Origin: Polyangium jinanense
Lineage (GTDB): Bacteria > Myxococcota > Polyangia > Polyangiales > Polyangiaceae
Assembly (NCBI RefSeq): GCF_028435365.1
Contig: NZ_JAGTJJ010000081.1
Coordinates: 1-40,550, forward strand
Direction of reading: 5' to 3'
DNA length: 40,550 bases
The stretch's first letter is position 1. Each line of letters starts with the position of its first letter. Below the pieces are notes generated by a model that was given only the letters and a program-made list of their open reading frames with translations, searched no databases and was not told the DNA's origin. Shown piece by piece: positions 8,701 to 16,552 of the stretch. A program made the translations under genes and the position numbers.

Positions 8701-11700
8701 ATGGCTCACGCCCGGGGTGCGCGCCGCAGAACGTGTGGGCTCCCCGATGCTCCCCGAATGCCTCGCGCTCAAGGGGATTTACCTGGCCCACACGAGGCCC
8801 GTCGATGAAGCACCGCCCGTCTATGAGCAAGGCATCACGGCCGGCTTGAAGATCGGGTCCTTTCAAGGCACGAGCTGGGGGATCTTGTCCGAATTGGCTT
8901 ACTACCGGGTGTGGCGTGGTCTGCCGCTCGGCCAGGTCGATGCGCAGCAAAAAGCTCGCTGGGATCTGGTGCAGCGCGCAGGGGACGCCGTCGGGCGACA
9001 CCACTTCGAGCTGGTCGCGTCGTTTTGCGAAGTGCTCATGTCTCCGGACGGAGCCAAGAACCTCCTCGAGGAGGAGCCATTGCCACGAGGTTCGCGCTCC
9101 CTCCTGGCCGATGGAGACAAGTTCACCGGAGGGGTCGCTCGGACCCTGGAAGGGTATCTGTTCTGTGCGGTCGGCAAGTGGGAGCAGGCGTTGTCGAGGA
9201 TGCGGGAGGCGGAGCAATTCCAGGCAGACATCCTCGGGATGCCACCCGTGACGGACATCGCGCTCTTTCTCGCGCTCGCAGCGGCGAAGTGCTGGCCCGA
9301 CGCCGCCACGAGCGAGGAACAGGCGCGGCTCGGGCAGCACATCGAGCACAGCCTCACGCGATTGCGCTATTTCACCGAAGGCTGCGAAGAGAACTTCCTC
9401 CACAAGCTGCGCCTCGTCGAGGCCGAATACGCCCGCGTCCTCGGCAAAACCAAGGAGGCAGCGGACAAATACGACGAGGCCATCGAGCTCAGCCGCGAGC
9501 ACCGCTTTCTGCACATCGAGGCCCTGTCCGCCCAGCTCGCCGCCGAGTTTCGCCTTTCGATGGGCAAGACCCACATCGGGGCGATGTACCTGCGCGAGGC
9601 TCGTGATGCCTACGCGCGCTGGGGCGCTTATGCCGTGGTCGCCCACCTGGGCGCGAGGTATCCGGCCGTGCTCAAGGTGTCCATGCTCGAGCCTGCCTCC
9701 GAGCGCACGACCATGACGGCGACGACCACAACCACGGGTGAAGCCACGAACGCGAATTTCGACGTAAAAACCGCGGTGCGCGCGGCGCAGGCGCTGTCGG
9801 GCGAGCTCGACCCGGGGCGCGTGGTGGGCCGACTGATGGAGCTCACCCTGGAGAACGCGGGGGCGCAACGCGGCGCCCTGGTGCTCAGCGAAGGGGATGC
9901 GCTCTCCGTCGTTGCGCGGTTATCGGTGGAAGGGGCCCGCATCGAGACGGGGCTGTCGGAGCCTCTCGGGCAGAGTCACGACGTGCCAGTGGCGGTAGTG
10001 AAATATGCAGCCCGCACAGGCGAGCCGGTGGTGACGGGCGATGCGAGGTCCGAGGCGCGCTTCGCCGGCGACCCGTACCTCACATCGCACGCGGTCCTCT
10101 CGCTGCTGGCGTTGCCCTTGACGCATCGGGGCCACGTGGTGGGCGTGCTGTACCTCGAGCACCGCGACGTGCCGTCGGCCTTCCCTCCCGCACGCGTGGA
10201 GCTCTTGTCGGTGCTCGCCTCGCAGGCAGCAATCGCCGTCGAGAACGCCGTGTTGTACCGGGACTTGGAGGTCAAAATCCAGGAGCGCACGGCGCAGCTA
10301 CAGATCGCCAAGGAGGCGGCCGACCGCGCCAATCGAGCGAAGAGCGATTTCCTCTCGAGCATGAGCCACGAGCTACGCACGCCACTCAATGGCATCCTGG
10401 GGTACGCTCAATTCCTCATGCGAGCGCCCGAGCTCTCGCCAAAGAGCCGCGAAGGGGTGCAAATCGTGAAGAAGTCGGGCGAGCACCTGCTTTCGTTGCT
10501 GAACGATCTCCTAGACCTGGCGAAGATCGAGGCCGGCAAGATGGAGCTCGTCCCCCTGAAGTTCGACTTTCCCTCCTTCGTGCGCACCATCGTGGACCTC
10601 TGCCGTGTGCGCACCGAACCAAGGGGCATCGCCTTCACCTACGAGGTGCGGGGCCCAGCGCTCGCCGCCGTGCACGCCGACGAAAAGCGCTTGACGCAGG
10701 TGCTCCTGAACCTGCTCGGCAACGCCATCAAGTTCACCGAGCGCGGCGCAGTCACCCTGCTCGTCGACGTGCTGACCGAGGGCGGAAGTGGTACGCGCGA
10801 GGTGCGCTTCCGAATCGAGGACACGGGCCCTGGCATCGCCCCAGAGCACCTCGCGCGCATCTTCGACCCCTTCGAGCAGGTGGGCGACCAGAAGGCAAAG
10901 AGCGAAGGGACCGGGCTCGGCCTTGCCATCACCAAGAGGCTCATCGAGCAGATGGGCGGAACCATTCACGTCGAGAGCGAGCTAGGCAAAGGGAGCGCAT
11001 TCACAGTGACGCTCACGCTGACCGAGGCGCTCCCTCCCGCGGCCGTCGACGAGGCCCCGGGGTGGGACACAATCACCGGGTATCGCGGCGAGCGCCGCAA
11101 GATCCTCGTCGTGGACGACAACCCCGGCAACCGCGCCTTGTTCTGCGATCTGCTCGTCCCCATCGGCTTCGACGTCATCCAGGCCGACGGCGGCGAATCC
11201 GCGCTGCGGCTGGCCCTGGAGCACAAGCCGGCGCTGATCCTGATGGACCTGGCCATGCCAGGCCTCGACGGCTACGAGACCACGCGCCGCCTGCGGCAGA
11301 TGCCCGAGCTCGACGGAGTGGTCATCCTGGCCTCGTCAGCGAACGTGACCGCCGCCGAACAGCCGAAGGGCGCCCACACCGGCTGGGACGATTTCTTGCC
11401 CAAGCCCGTGCAGGCCAGCGTGCTCTTCGAAAAAATCGCGCGATTCCTCGGCGTGGAATGGACGCATGAACCAGTGAAAGCCGCAGCCCCCACGGCGGAG
11501 CAGGATGGCGCGCTGGTGCCGCCCTCGGCCGAGCAGCTATCGCTGCTCTCGCGGCTGGTGGCGTCGGGTCGTATCCGGAACGTGCTGGCGGAAGCGGAGC
11601 GAATGCAACAAAACGAGCCGCGACTCGGCCCCTGGCTCAAGCAGTTCCAGACGCTAGCATTGACCTACCAGATACGGAAGCTGCAGGAGTTCGTCGAGGA

Positions 11701-11743
11701 GTATGCCGCGGTAGGCCAGGCAGCGGCGAGCGAGAGCACCTGA
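5783..11743 (+). CDS. Kinase A: Ser/Thr kinase-AAA-GAF-histidine kinase-receiver fusion
   Basis: A giant cytoplasmic signalling protein of 1986 aa resembling the cyanobacterial HstK/'multi-sensor multi-kinase' type. Order: Ser/Thr kinase (about 5-270; VAIK Lys35, HKD catalytic Asp129, DFG Asp148); AAA ATPase (Walker A GPSGIGKT 329-336, Walker B LDDMQWAD with Asp460/461); helical TPR-like region (about 650-1270); GAF (about 1330-1490); HisKA with His1529; HATPase; receiver with Asp1822; helical tail. The kinase loop is HKD, not HRD. The start at 5783 (second of two adjacent ATGs) has GAGGAAG at 5772-5778 and matches the MDL start of paralogue B. Key residues then have identical numbers in A and B. 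No membrane segment is seen. The TetR gene lies 94 bp upstream, and repeat copy 2 starts 17 bp after the stop. Confidence 0.93.
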   Translation: MDLRDYTLGEVVYDGTETRVWRAVHVPSGAHVAIKSPVAVVPNPRVLGRLIHEHQALMHLAEVPGVARARALVQQGGTVALVLEDPGLDSLDHLLAKQGRLPVGAALRLGKLLSRVLEGVHAAGVMHKDVKPQNVLVDEACEKVTLLDFGIASLLSQEATEASIPEALEGTLVYISPEQTGRTARALDTRTDLYSLGVTLFEVMSGRLPFTERDPLSLVHAHLAKDPRPLDSVAPDVPRAVAAIVAKLLAKDPERRYQTARGVAEDLEEALRQWNERGTVEPFRLGRKDFSRKLRIPQTLVGRERDVERVGESFARAAQGTTELLLVGGPSGIGKTALVRTVYRDIAQAGRGLLIAGKHDQLARSTPFAALAQAFGALMRQWLSSSETVLEAWKERIRREVGDNARLIADVVPELDLVMGKLPPVPPVEGDQVLNRQKLTWLNFVRAVTAPNPPLVMFLDDMQWADSATLLILQTLLTDVERKSLLVIAAYRDNETPPEHPLWKLVEAVEKSEAKVSRMTVGPLSAEQVQKWLARTLESEPVRVLPLSRVLSQKTRGNPFFLEQLLLSLHRQQQVVRDPESGAWRWDQSSLERAGVTDNVVALLTDKVREMPEPTQKLLGLAACAGHTFHLQDLTRLTGWERAPVTAALWPALDAELVVPVDGAYRPAQALGGMGDVSLDAAYRFLHDRVQQASYERISPEQRVLAHLEIGRRLRARYRDEGGTAQQFLELVRHLNLGSSRLASAEERKELARLNLEGARTAKAASSYRLMANLLDNAQALLGERAWEEERDLSAEIGLTRLEAAYLLREFDDVEARALALLDRPLPEVAWLSAQEIRTRCCVATGQYARGIGIGIAALAKRGITFPDTDDACLAALLQESTELDQWLERNPDGFDRMQADPSLSHRLIDALMTQAQLCTIYGGRPMLYSLIIARIVSEAIRRDALTPAATFMICSFANVWSVATGMYRRVMRWLTPGVRAAERVGSPMLPECLALKGIYLAHTRPVDEAPPVYEQGITAGLKIGSFQGTSWGILSELAYYRVWRGLPLGQVDAQQKARWDLVQRAGDAVGRHHFELVASFCEVLMSPDGAKNLLEEEPLPRGSRSLLADGDKFTGGVARTLEGYLFCAVGKWEQALSRMREAEQFQADILGMPPVTDIALFLALAAAKCWPDAATSEEQARLGQHIEHSLTRLRYFTEGCEENFLHKLRLVEAEYARVLGKTKEAADKYDEAIELSREHRFLHIEALSAQLAAEFRLSMGKTHIGAMYLREARDAYARWGAYAVVAHLGARYPAVLKVSMLEPASERTTMTATTTTTGEATNANFDVKTAVRAAQALSGELDPGRVVGRLMELTLENAGAQRGALVLSEGDALSVVARLSVEGARIETGLSEPLGQSHDVPVAVVKYAARTGEPVVTGDARSEARFAGDPYLTSHAVLSLLALPLTHRGHVVGVLYLEHRDVPSAFPPARVELLSVLASQAAIAVENAVLYRDLEVKIQERTAQLQIAKEAADRANRAKSDFLSSMSHELRTPLNGILGYAQFLMRAPELSPKSREGVQIVKKSGEHLLSLLNDLLDLAKIEAGKMELVPLKFDFPSFVRTIVDLCRVRTEPRGIAFTYEVRGPALAAVHADEKRLTQVLLNLLGNAIKFTERGAVTLLVDVLTEGGSGTREVRFRIEDTGPGIAPEHLARIFDPFEQVGDQKAKSEGTGLGLAITKRLIEQMGGTIHVESELGKGSAFTVTLTLTEALPPAAVDEAPGWDTITGYRGERRKILVVDDNPGNRALFCDLLVPIGFDVIQADGGESALRLALEHKPALILMDLAMPGLDGYETTRRLRQMPELDGVVILASSANVTAAEQPKGAHTGWDDFLPKPVQASVLFEKIARFLGVEWTHEPVKAAAPTAEQDGALVPPSAEQLSLLSRLVASGRIRNVLAEAERMQQNEPRLGPWLKQFQTLALTYQIRKLQEFVEEYAAVGQAAASEST

Positions 11744-11760
11744 CGAGGTCTCATCTGGAG

Positions 11761-12078
11761 GCGCTGAGCTGGGGCGTTGCCCCAGGCCCCACCAGGGGCT
11801 ATCCGCCCCTGGACCCGGACCAGCGCAAGCGCTGGACCCGGGGTCGATGAACTGCGCAATGCGCAGTTCATCGAACAGGCCGCAGTCAAGACCAGCGAAG
11901 GCCCTGCCAAGCAAGACCGCCGTGACTGGCAACGCCGTTCCTGGTCTTGCCACCGGCCTGTGGGAAGAACTGCGCATCGCGCAGTTCTTCCCCCTGAGGT
12001 CCAGGGCTTGCCCTGGTTCGGGTCGAGGGGCGAACAGCCCCCGCGGGGTCCGGGGCAGCGCCCCGGCGCAACGGCCCG
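11761..12078. repeat. Compound inverted hairpin repeat, copy 2 (complete)
   Basis: Left arm: GGGGC..GCCCC hairpins, CCAGCGCAAGCGCTGG (11820-11835), then a 14-bp perfect stem TCGATGAACTGCGC with a 3-nt loop (11844-11874). Spacer: about 70 bp. Right arm, the same module inverted: 14-bp stem GGGAAGAACTGCGC (11962-11992), CCAGGGCTTGCCCTGG (12001-12016), then a CCGGGGC..GCCCCGG hairpin. It fills the gap between two convergent genes (stops at 11743 and 12085) and could act as a bidirectional terminator. No coding sequence or transposase is present. Confidence 0.9.
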
Positions 12079-12084
12079 TCGTGG

Positions 12085-14259
12085 CTACACGGACCGGACG
12101 CGGCCATCGGGGCTCGTCTCGACCCCACCATGGTTTCGCCCGGCCAAACTTGCCACGTGCGCCACCAGCTCCGACGGCTTCACTGGCTTGGCCAGATGCA
12201 TCTGGTAGCCGGCCAAAAGCGCCCGCGCGCGGTCCTCGGCGCGCGCGAATGCGGTCAATGCCAGCGCTGGCACGCTCCCCCCACGCTCCCGGGGCAACTG
12301 CCGTACCTTCTGGATCAGCTCGTACCCGCCCTCTTGCGGCATGCCGATGTCGCTCACCAGAACCGTCGGCTGGTCTCGGATCAGCTCTGCCAGAGCCTCC
12401 ACGACGGAGCCTGCCGTCCGCACCTCCGCATGACACTCCACCAGGATCCGCAGGAGTAGCTCTCGCGTGTCCGGCTCGTCGTCCACCACCAGCACCCGCA
12501 CCCCCGTCAAATTCAGAAGCTCCCCGCCACGGTGCGACAAGGGCCGGCGCTGCGGCATCGAGAGAGGCCGTTCTCCGACCAAAACCTCGGCATGCTTGGC
12601 CTCCAGCGGCAGCCTCACCGTGAAGCTCGCCCCCTGGTCCTTCCCTGCGCTCTGCGCCTCCACCGTCCCCCCGTGCAGCTCGACCAGGTGCTGCACGATC
12701 GAAAGCCCCAGACCCAGCCCGCCATGCTCGCGCGTGGTTGAAGCGTCTTCTTGCCGGAATTGCTCGAATACGTACGGCAAAAAATTCGGATCGATGCCGA
12801 TCCCCGTATCGCTCACCGCGAGATGCGCATACGAGCCCTCGCGACGCAGCGATACCTTTACCTGCCCGCCCTGCGGCGTGAACTTCATCGAGTTGCTGAG
12901 CAGGTTCCACACGATCTGCTGGAGACGATTCGGGTCCCCCATGACCAGTTCTCCGGCCGACGCGATGTTGAGCTCCAGGCGGATTCCCTTCGTCTTCGCC
13001 GCCGGCTCCGCCGATACCAACATCGTTTCGAGCATCTCGGCCAGATCGACCACCTCCATCTCGAGGCTCAGCCGCCCGCTGATGATACGCGACATGTCCA
13101 GGAGGTCGTCGATGAGCTTGGCTTGCGTCCGTGCGTTTCGCTCGATTGTCCCGAGCCCCCGGCGCTGGATCTCGTCCGAGGGACCGCGGGTGAGGAGCAA
13201 CTGCGACCAGCCGAGGATCGCGGTGAGCGGCGTCCGCAGCTCATGGCTCAAAAGCGCCAGGAACTCATCCTTCAGCCGCCCGGTACGCTCGAGCTCCGCG
13301 CGCGCCGCCTGTTCGCGGGAGAGCAGCCTCTCCCGCTCCGCCGCCGTCCGCGTTCGCTCGCTGATGTCCGTGGAAATCCCGCAAACCGCATACGTCCGGC
13401 CCGACTCGTCGAACAGCGGGCACTTGATCGAGATGTACGTGTGGACCCCATCGTCCTGGGGCACGATCTCTTCCCTCTCCAGGACCTTCCCGGCCGCTGC
13501 CACCCGCAGGTCGAAAGCGCGAAATGCGTCGGCATACTCCGTGGTGAACAAGTCATAGTCGGTCTTGCCGAGGAGCGACTGCTCGGTCACATGAAATAAT
13601 TCTTTGAAACGGCGATTGACCATCAAATAGCGGCCTTCGAGGTCCTTGACGTAGAGGACCGCCGTGGAGTTGTCGGCGATGGCCTGGAGCAGATGCTGGC
13701 TCTCGCGCAAAGCATCTTCCGCGCGCCTTCGCTCGGCATTCTCCGCCTTGAGAGCCGCGTTCGAGGTCGCCAACTCGGCCGTGCGCTCTCGCACCCGTTG
13801 TTCCAGCTCCTGATGGGCATGCTGCAGCTGCGCGTTCTTCGCTTCCAGCTCTTTTTGTGCCTCGCGTAAGCTCAGGTGCGTCCGGATCCGCGCGAGCACC
13901 TCGTCAATCTCGAATGGTTTGGTGATGTAATCGACGCCCCCTGCCTCGAACCCCTCGAGCTTGTTTGCCGCTTCTCCGAGACAGGTCATGAATATCACCG
14001 GGATGTCTCGGGTGCCTTCCGCCGCTTTCAGGCGCCGGCACGTCTCGAAGCCGTCGATCCCAGGCATCACCACGTCCAGCAGAATCAGGTCGGGTTTCAT
14101 GAGGCGAGCCCGCTTCAAGGCGTCTTCCGCGTCCTGTGCGACGAGCGCCTGATGACCTGCGGATTCCAGATGATCCACGAGCACGGCCAGGTTGATGGGC
14201 ATGTCATCCACGATGAGGATCGTGCCCTCACGAACACCGGGCGCCGGGGCTCTGCTCAT
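12085..14259 (-). CDS. Hybrid histidine kinase REC-PAS-HK-REC
   Basis: A soluble 724-aa kinase. The N-terminal receiver (ILIVDDMPINL, acceptor Asp62 in LLDVVMPG, Lys in TKPF) is followed by a coiled coil (about 125-190). A PAS/PAC domain comes next (about 200-310, ending in CGISTDISERT). HisKA has His339 in SHELRTPLTAILGW. The HATPase shows NLLSNSMKFTP, VSDTGIGID and GLGLGLSIVQ. The C-terminal receiver has Asp637 in VSDIGMP and Lys in AKPV. The chosen ATG at 14259 directly precedes the receiver; the frame is open to 14379 but adds low-complexity residues. There is no membrane segment, so input must come through the first receiver or the PAS. It belongs to a different HK subtype from kinases A and B. 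It ends 7 bp from repeat copy 2. Confidence 0.92.
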   Translation of the reverse strand: MSRAPAPGVREGTILIVDDMPINLAVLVDHLESAGHQALVAQDAEDALKRARLMKPDLILLDVVMPGIDGFETCRRLKAAEGTRDIPVIFMTCLGEAANKLEGFEAGGVDYITKPFEIDEVLARIRTHLSLREAQKELEAKNAQLQHAHQELEQRVRERTAELATSNAALKAENAERRRAEDALRESQHLLQAIADNSTAVLYVKDLEGRYLMVNRRFKELFHVTEQSLLGKTDYDLFTTEYADAFRAFDLRVAAAGKVLEREEIVPQDDGVHTYISIKCPLFDESGRTYAVCGISTDISERTRTAAERERLLSREQAARAELERTGRLKDEFLALLSHELRTPLTAILGWSQLLLTRGPSDEIQRRGLGTIERNARTQAKLIDDLLDMSRIISGRLSLEMEVVDLAEMLETMLVSAEPAAKTKGIRLELNIASAGELVMGDPNRLQQIVWNLLSNSMKFTPQGGQVKVSLRREGSYAHLAVSDTGIGIDPNFLPYVFEQFRQEDASTTREHGGLGLGLSIVQHLVELHGGTVEAQSAGKDQGASFTVRLPLEAKHAEVLVGERPLSMPQRRPLSHRGGELLNLTGVRVLVVDDEPDTRELLLRILVECHAEVRTAGSVVEALAELIRDQPTVLVSDIGMPQEGGYELIQKVRQLPRERGGSVPALALTAFARAEDRARALLAGYQMHLAKPVKPSELVAHVASLAGRNHGGVETSPDGRVRSV

Positions 14260-14629
14260 GATCGCTGACCGCCCCAGGTGCGCCGCGCACCGCGACCCGG
14301 CATCCCCTTCCACGCGAACCCCTGGGCCAGCCGGCCCGAAAAAAGCCAACGCCGCCCGTTCGCCGCGCCAAGGCGCCACCCGGCGGATTTCCCGCGTGTC
14401 AAAAGCCGAGGCTCGCTCGCACGCAACATCCTCTGTCTCTGCTGCGCCCGGGAGTCCATTCGTATAGGAACCTCGCTACTCGCTATCCAACTGCTCGATC
14501 CTGGGACCTTCGCGAGGCGGCGTCAATTCCAAACCGCGACCCCCTCGTGGGCAGGAGCCCTCGTCTGGCCGGGCGTACGTCTGTCTGTCCGACCTACGGC
14601 CGTGCTCACGCGCCTGGCCCGCGCCTGTT
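14260..14629. other. Intergenic stretch without recognisable gene
   Basis: The upstream region of the minus-strand kinase. Short open frames exist on both strands, but none has recognisable motifs, a ribosome site or codon bias that stands out. The promoter of the 12085-14259 gene should be here, but no clear boxes are recognised. Confidence 0.5.
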
Positions 14630-14714
14630 AAGCCGAACGAGGACGGCTGCGCTCGACATGGACAGGGACGGCCTCCCGGACGACGAGGACAAGTGCCCGA
14701 AGCAGCCATCATGA
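14630..14714 (+). pseudogene. Fragment of a thrombospondin type 3 repeat (OmpA/TSP3 protein remnant)
   Basis: The plus strand encodes PNEDGC (14633-14650). After a frame change it encodes 'DMDRDGLPDDEDKCPKQPS' up to a stop at 14712-14714. Together these match the calcium-binding TSP3 repeat pattern (PNEDGCPD.DRDG.PD..DKCP..P) common in myxobacterial OmpA-family proteins. Only about 28 residues survive, across two frames, with no start or outer-membrane domain, so this is a gene fossil. It abuts the methyltransferase remnant on the other strand. Confidence 0.5.
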
Positions 14715-14995
14715 TAGGCGTCGCCGCAGCTTGTAAATAGGGTGGGTCGACGCCCCCTGCTGCATGTCGTGATAGACCTTCGAGCCCGGCGTGCCCAGAA
14801 AGTTCCCCAGGGATTCGGCGTCATTGCTGCGCGCGAAGGCGTCGAAATGTGCCGTGCCAATCTCGTCGCACCACGTCGAACGCGCTGTCGGCGAAGGGCA
14901 ACCTCTCGGCGTCCCCCTCGACGAACCGCGTGTTCGGGAAGCGGTGGGTCCGCTGGTTGAAGGCCACGCAATCAACGCGGTCGATTTCGGATGCT
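14709..14995 (-). pseudogene. Collapsed SAM-dependent methyltransferase remnant
   Basis: In one minus frame (about 14995-14865) the sequence reads VDCVAFNQRTHRFP, then RFVEGDAERLPFADSAFDVV. This is the acidic motif and following strand of class I (Methyltransf_11-type) methyltransferases. In another minus frame (about 14876-14709) it reads HFDAFARSNDAESLGNFLG, then TPGSKVYHDMQQG and IYKLRRRLS, which looks like the C-terminus of the same kind of enzyme. The segment between them (about 100 or more residues in a normal enzyme), and the SAM-binding glycine motif before them, are missing. This suggests an internal deletion and frameshift. The remnant runs into the 3' end of the TetR gene. Confidence 0.6.
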
Positions 14996-15655
14996 CGTCG
15001 GGCGCTTGGGAAGGTGACGGAGGCCCATCCACGCGAGGGCCGCGATGTGCGTGGCGACCTCCTCAATCGGGGGCTTGCGGGCCGTCGTCCACCACTGGCC
15101 CACGAACGTCACCATGCCGACGAGGGCATGGCCGTAGATGGGCGCCGCGCGAGCGTCGTAGCCGCCGGCTTTGAAAGAAGCCGTGAAGACCTCGCTGACC
15201 CGCACGCCCAGGTCGCTGAGTAGCGATAACATCCCGCCGCCCGCGGCGGGGGCGTCGTGGGCGAGGATCGCGAAACCATCGGGGTGATCCTTGACGTAGG
15301 TGAGGAAGGCGAGGGCCCCCTGCTCGAGTCGCTCGCGCGGTTCACCTTGAGCGATCGCCTCGGAGATCCTCCGGACCACATAGTCCATCTCGCGGTCGAC
15401 CACGACCGCGTAGAGCCCTTCTTTCCCACCGAAGTGCTCGTAGATGACGGGCTTGGAGACCTTGGCGCGTTCGGCGATCTCCTCGACCGAAGTGGCCTCG
15501 TAACCGCGTCGTGCAAAGACAAACCGACCCGCGTCGATGATGGAGGCGCGGCGGGCCGAAGCTGAAAGGCGGGGCGCTCGGGGCGGCATCGCGCCGAGTT
15601 TAGCCTCGCGGGTGTCGACATGCCGGCCGTTGTGACGGACTCTCACCGTAGCCAT
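14972..15655 (-). CDS. TetR family regulator, autoregulated and divergent from hemolysin III operon
   Basis: A 227-aa TetR protein. Its helix-turn-helix is TSVEEIAERAKVSKPVIYEHFGGKEGLY (about residues 55-82), followed by an all-helical ligand domain ending near 'VATHIAALAWMGLRHLP'. The start at 15655 has a strong GAAGGA immediately upstream, though spacing is short. An internal ATG at 15589 (MPPRAP, 205 aa) is the alternative and fits the usual family length better. The divergent gap carries three related palindromes (15666-15683 and 15798-15829), one of them just upstream of this gene's ribosome site. Autorepression and control of the 15864-17796 operon are therefore likely. The 3' end overlaps the methyltransferase remnant, so the last 10-14 residues may not be ancestral. 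Confidence 0.88.
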   Translation of the reverse strand: MATVRVRHNGRHVDTREAKLGAMPPRAPRLSASARRASIIDAGRFVFARRGYEATSVEEIAERAKVSKPVIYEHFGGKEGLYAVVVDREMDYVVRRISEAIAQGEPRERLEQGALAFLTYVKDHPDGFAILAHDAPAAGGGMLSLLSDLGVRVSEVFTASFKAGGYDARAAPIYGHALVGMVTFVGQWWTTARKPPIEEVATHIAALAWMGLRHLPKRPTSIRNRPR

Positions 15656-15665
15656 GATTCCTTCT

Positions 15666-15683
15666 ACCTACGGTCGAGTAGGT
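15666..15683. promoter_or_regulatory. TetR operator candidate O1
   Basis: A perfect palindrome ACCTAC-N6-GTAGGT lies 10 bp upstream of the TetR start codon. The same pattern recurs at 15798-15829 on the other side of the divergent gap, which supports a dimeric regulator site. Confidence 0.6.
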
Positions 15684-15797
15684 TTCATGGCCCACGCGGC
15701 CGGTCTCGCGCGCCTTCCCGCAGACGATCGCCCCTGGGAAGCTTGGTCATGTTTCGGTCAGGATCGCGAACGGCGCGACGGGCCGTTTGACCTGCTA

Positions 15798-15829
15798 CCC
15801 TACTCGATCGTATCTACGTTTCCGTAGGT
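15798..15829. promoter_or_regulatory. Overlapping TetR operator candidates O2 and O3
   Basis: O3 (15812-15829) reads ATCTAC-N6-GTAGGT and differs from O1 at one half-site base. O2 (15798-15815) reads CCCTAC-N6-GTATCT and matches O1 on its opposite strand at 14 of 18 positions, including the core CCTACTCGA. The two overlap by four bases, with centres 14 bp apart. They lie 35-66 bp before the hemolysin III start, where a repressor would cover the promoter. Confidence 0.55.
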
Positions 15830-15863
15830 AAGCGCGCCGTCGCTGACCTCGAGAAGGCCTCCC

Positions 15864-16544
15864 ATGAACGACGACCTGCATGCACCGCTTGCGAACGGCT
15901 TCGAACCGCACTCCGAGAAGCCCAAGCTCCGGGGCGTCCTTCATCAGTGGGCGGCGCTCGTCGCGTTCGTCGCGGGTGTGGCGCTCGTATGCATCACCGC
16001 CGAGATCCGCCGTTCGGTGGCTGCCGCAGTCTACAGCCTCAGCCTGCTCACCCTCTTCACGGTCAGCGCGACGTACCACCGGATCAACTGGGGCCCGAAG
16101 GCGCGCCTGCGCATGCGTCGCCTCGATCACGCGGCCATCTTCGTGCTCATTGCTGGCACGTACACGCCCATCGCCCTGATTGCCCTGGGCCCAGGAGACG
16201 GGACGAGGCTTTGCACGCTGGCATGGGCGTGCGCCGCCGTGGGCATCGTCAAGTCGATCTTCTGGTCGGGCTCGCCGAAATGGGTGACCGCTGCCGTGGC
16301 CGTCGTCGCCGGCTGGTGCATCGTTCCGTTTCTGAGCGCCGTGGGGCGCGCGCTCGACCTCACGCAGCTCTTCCTGATCTTCGGCGGAGGCGCCTTCTAC
16401 ACCCTCGGCGCCCTTGCCTACGCATCGAAGCGCCCGAACCCCGTCGTCGGCGTCTTCGGCTACCACGAGGTGTTTCACGCCTGCACCGTCGTCGCCGCCG
16501 CGATGCATTTCACGGCCGTCGCGACGATCGTTCGAGGGGCGTGA
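15864..16544 (+). CDS. Hemolysin III family (PAQR-type) membrane protein
   Basis: A 226-aa integral membrane protein with seven predicted hydrophobic segments. It carries the metal-binding signature of the HlyIII/PAQR superfamily: Ser68-x3-His72 (SATYH), Asp88 (LDHAAIF) and His201-x3-His205 (HEVFH). In the family this Zn site suggests a hydrolase, possibly ceramidase-like; the name 'hemolysin' is historical. GAAGG lies a few bases before the start at 15864. It is the first gene of a tight three-gene operon behind the TetR operators. Its stop (16542-16544) lies 8 bp before the lipase ATG. A role in membrane lipid turnover under TetR control is inference. Confidence 0.88.
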   Translation: MNDDLHAPLANGFEPHSEKPKLRGVLHQWAALVAFVAGVALVCITAEIRRSVAAAVYSLSLLTLFTVSATYHRINWGPKARLRMRRLDHAAIFVLIAGTYTPIALIALGPGDGTRLCTLAWACAAVGIVKSIFWSGSPKWVTAAVAVVAGWCIVPFLSAVGRALDLTQLFLIFGGGAFYTLGALAYASKRPNPVVGVFGYHEVFHACTVVAAAMHFTAVATIVRGA

Positions 16545-16552
16545 CGGCCGCC

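Noticed and set aside
7727..9868. A 713-codon minus-strand open frame opposite kinase A
   Set aside because: A similar shadow frame appears opposite kinase B (33359-35524), which follows from the paralogy of A and B rather than from a real antisense gene.
11844..11874. tRNA-like or integron attachment hairpin
   Set aside because: A simple 14-bp stem with a 3-nt loop; no cloverleaf and no integrase nearby.
11761..12078. Complete insertion sequence or MITE
   Set aside because: No transposase, and no clear target-site duplication seen next to the arms; a structured repeat is the better description.
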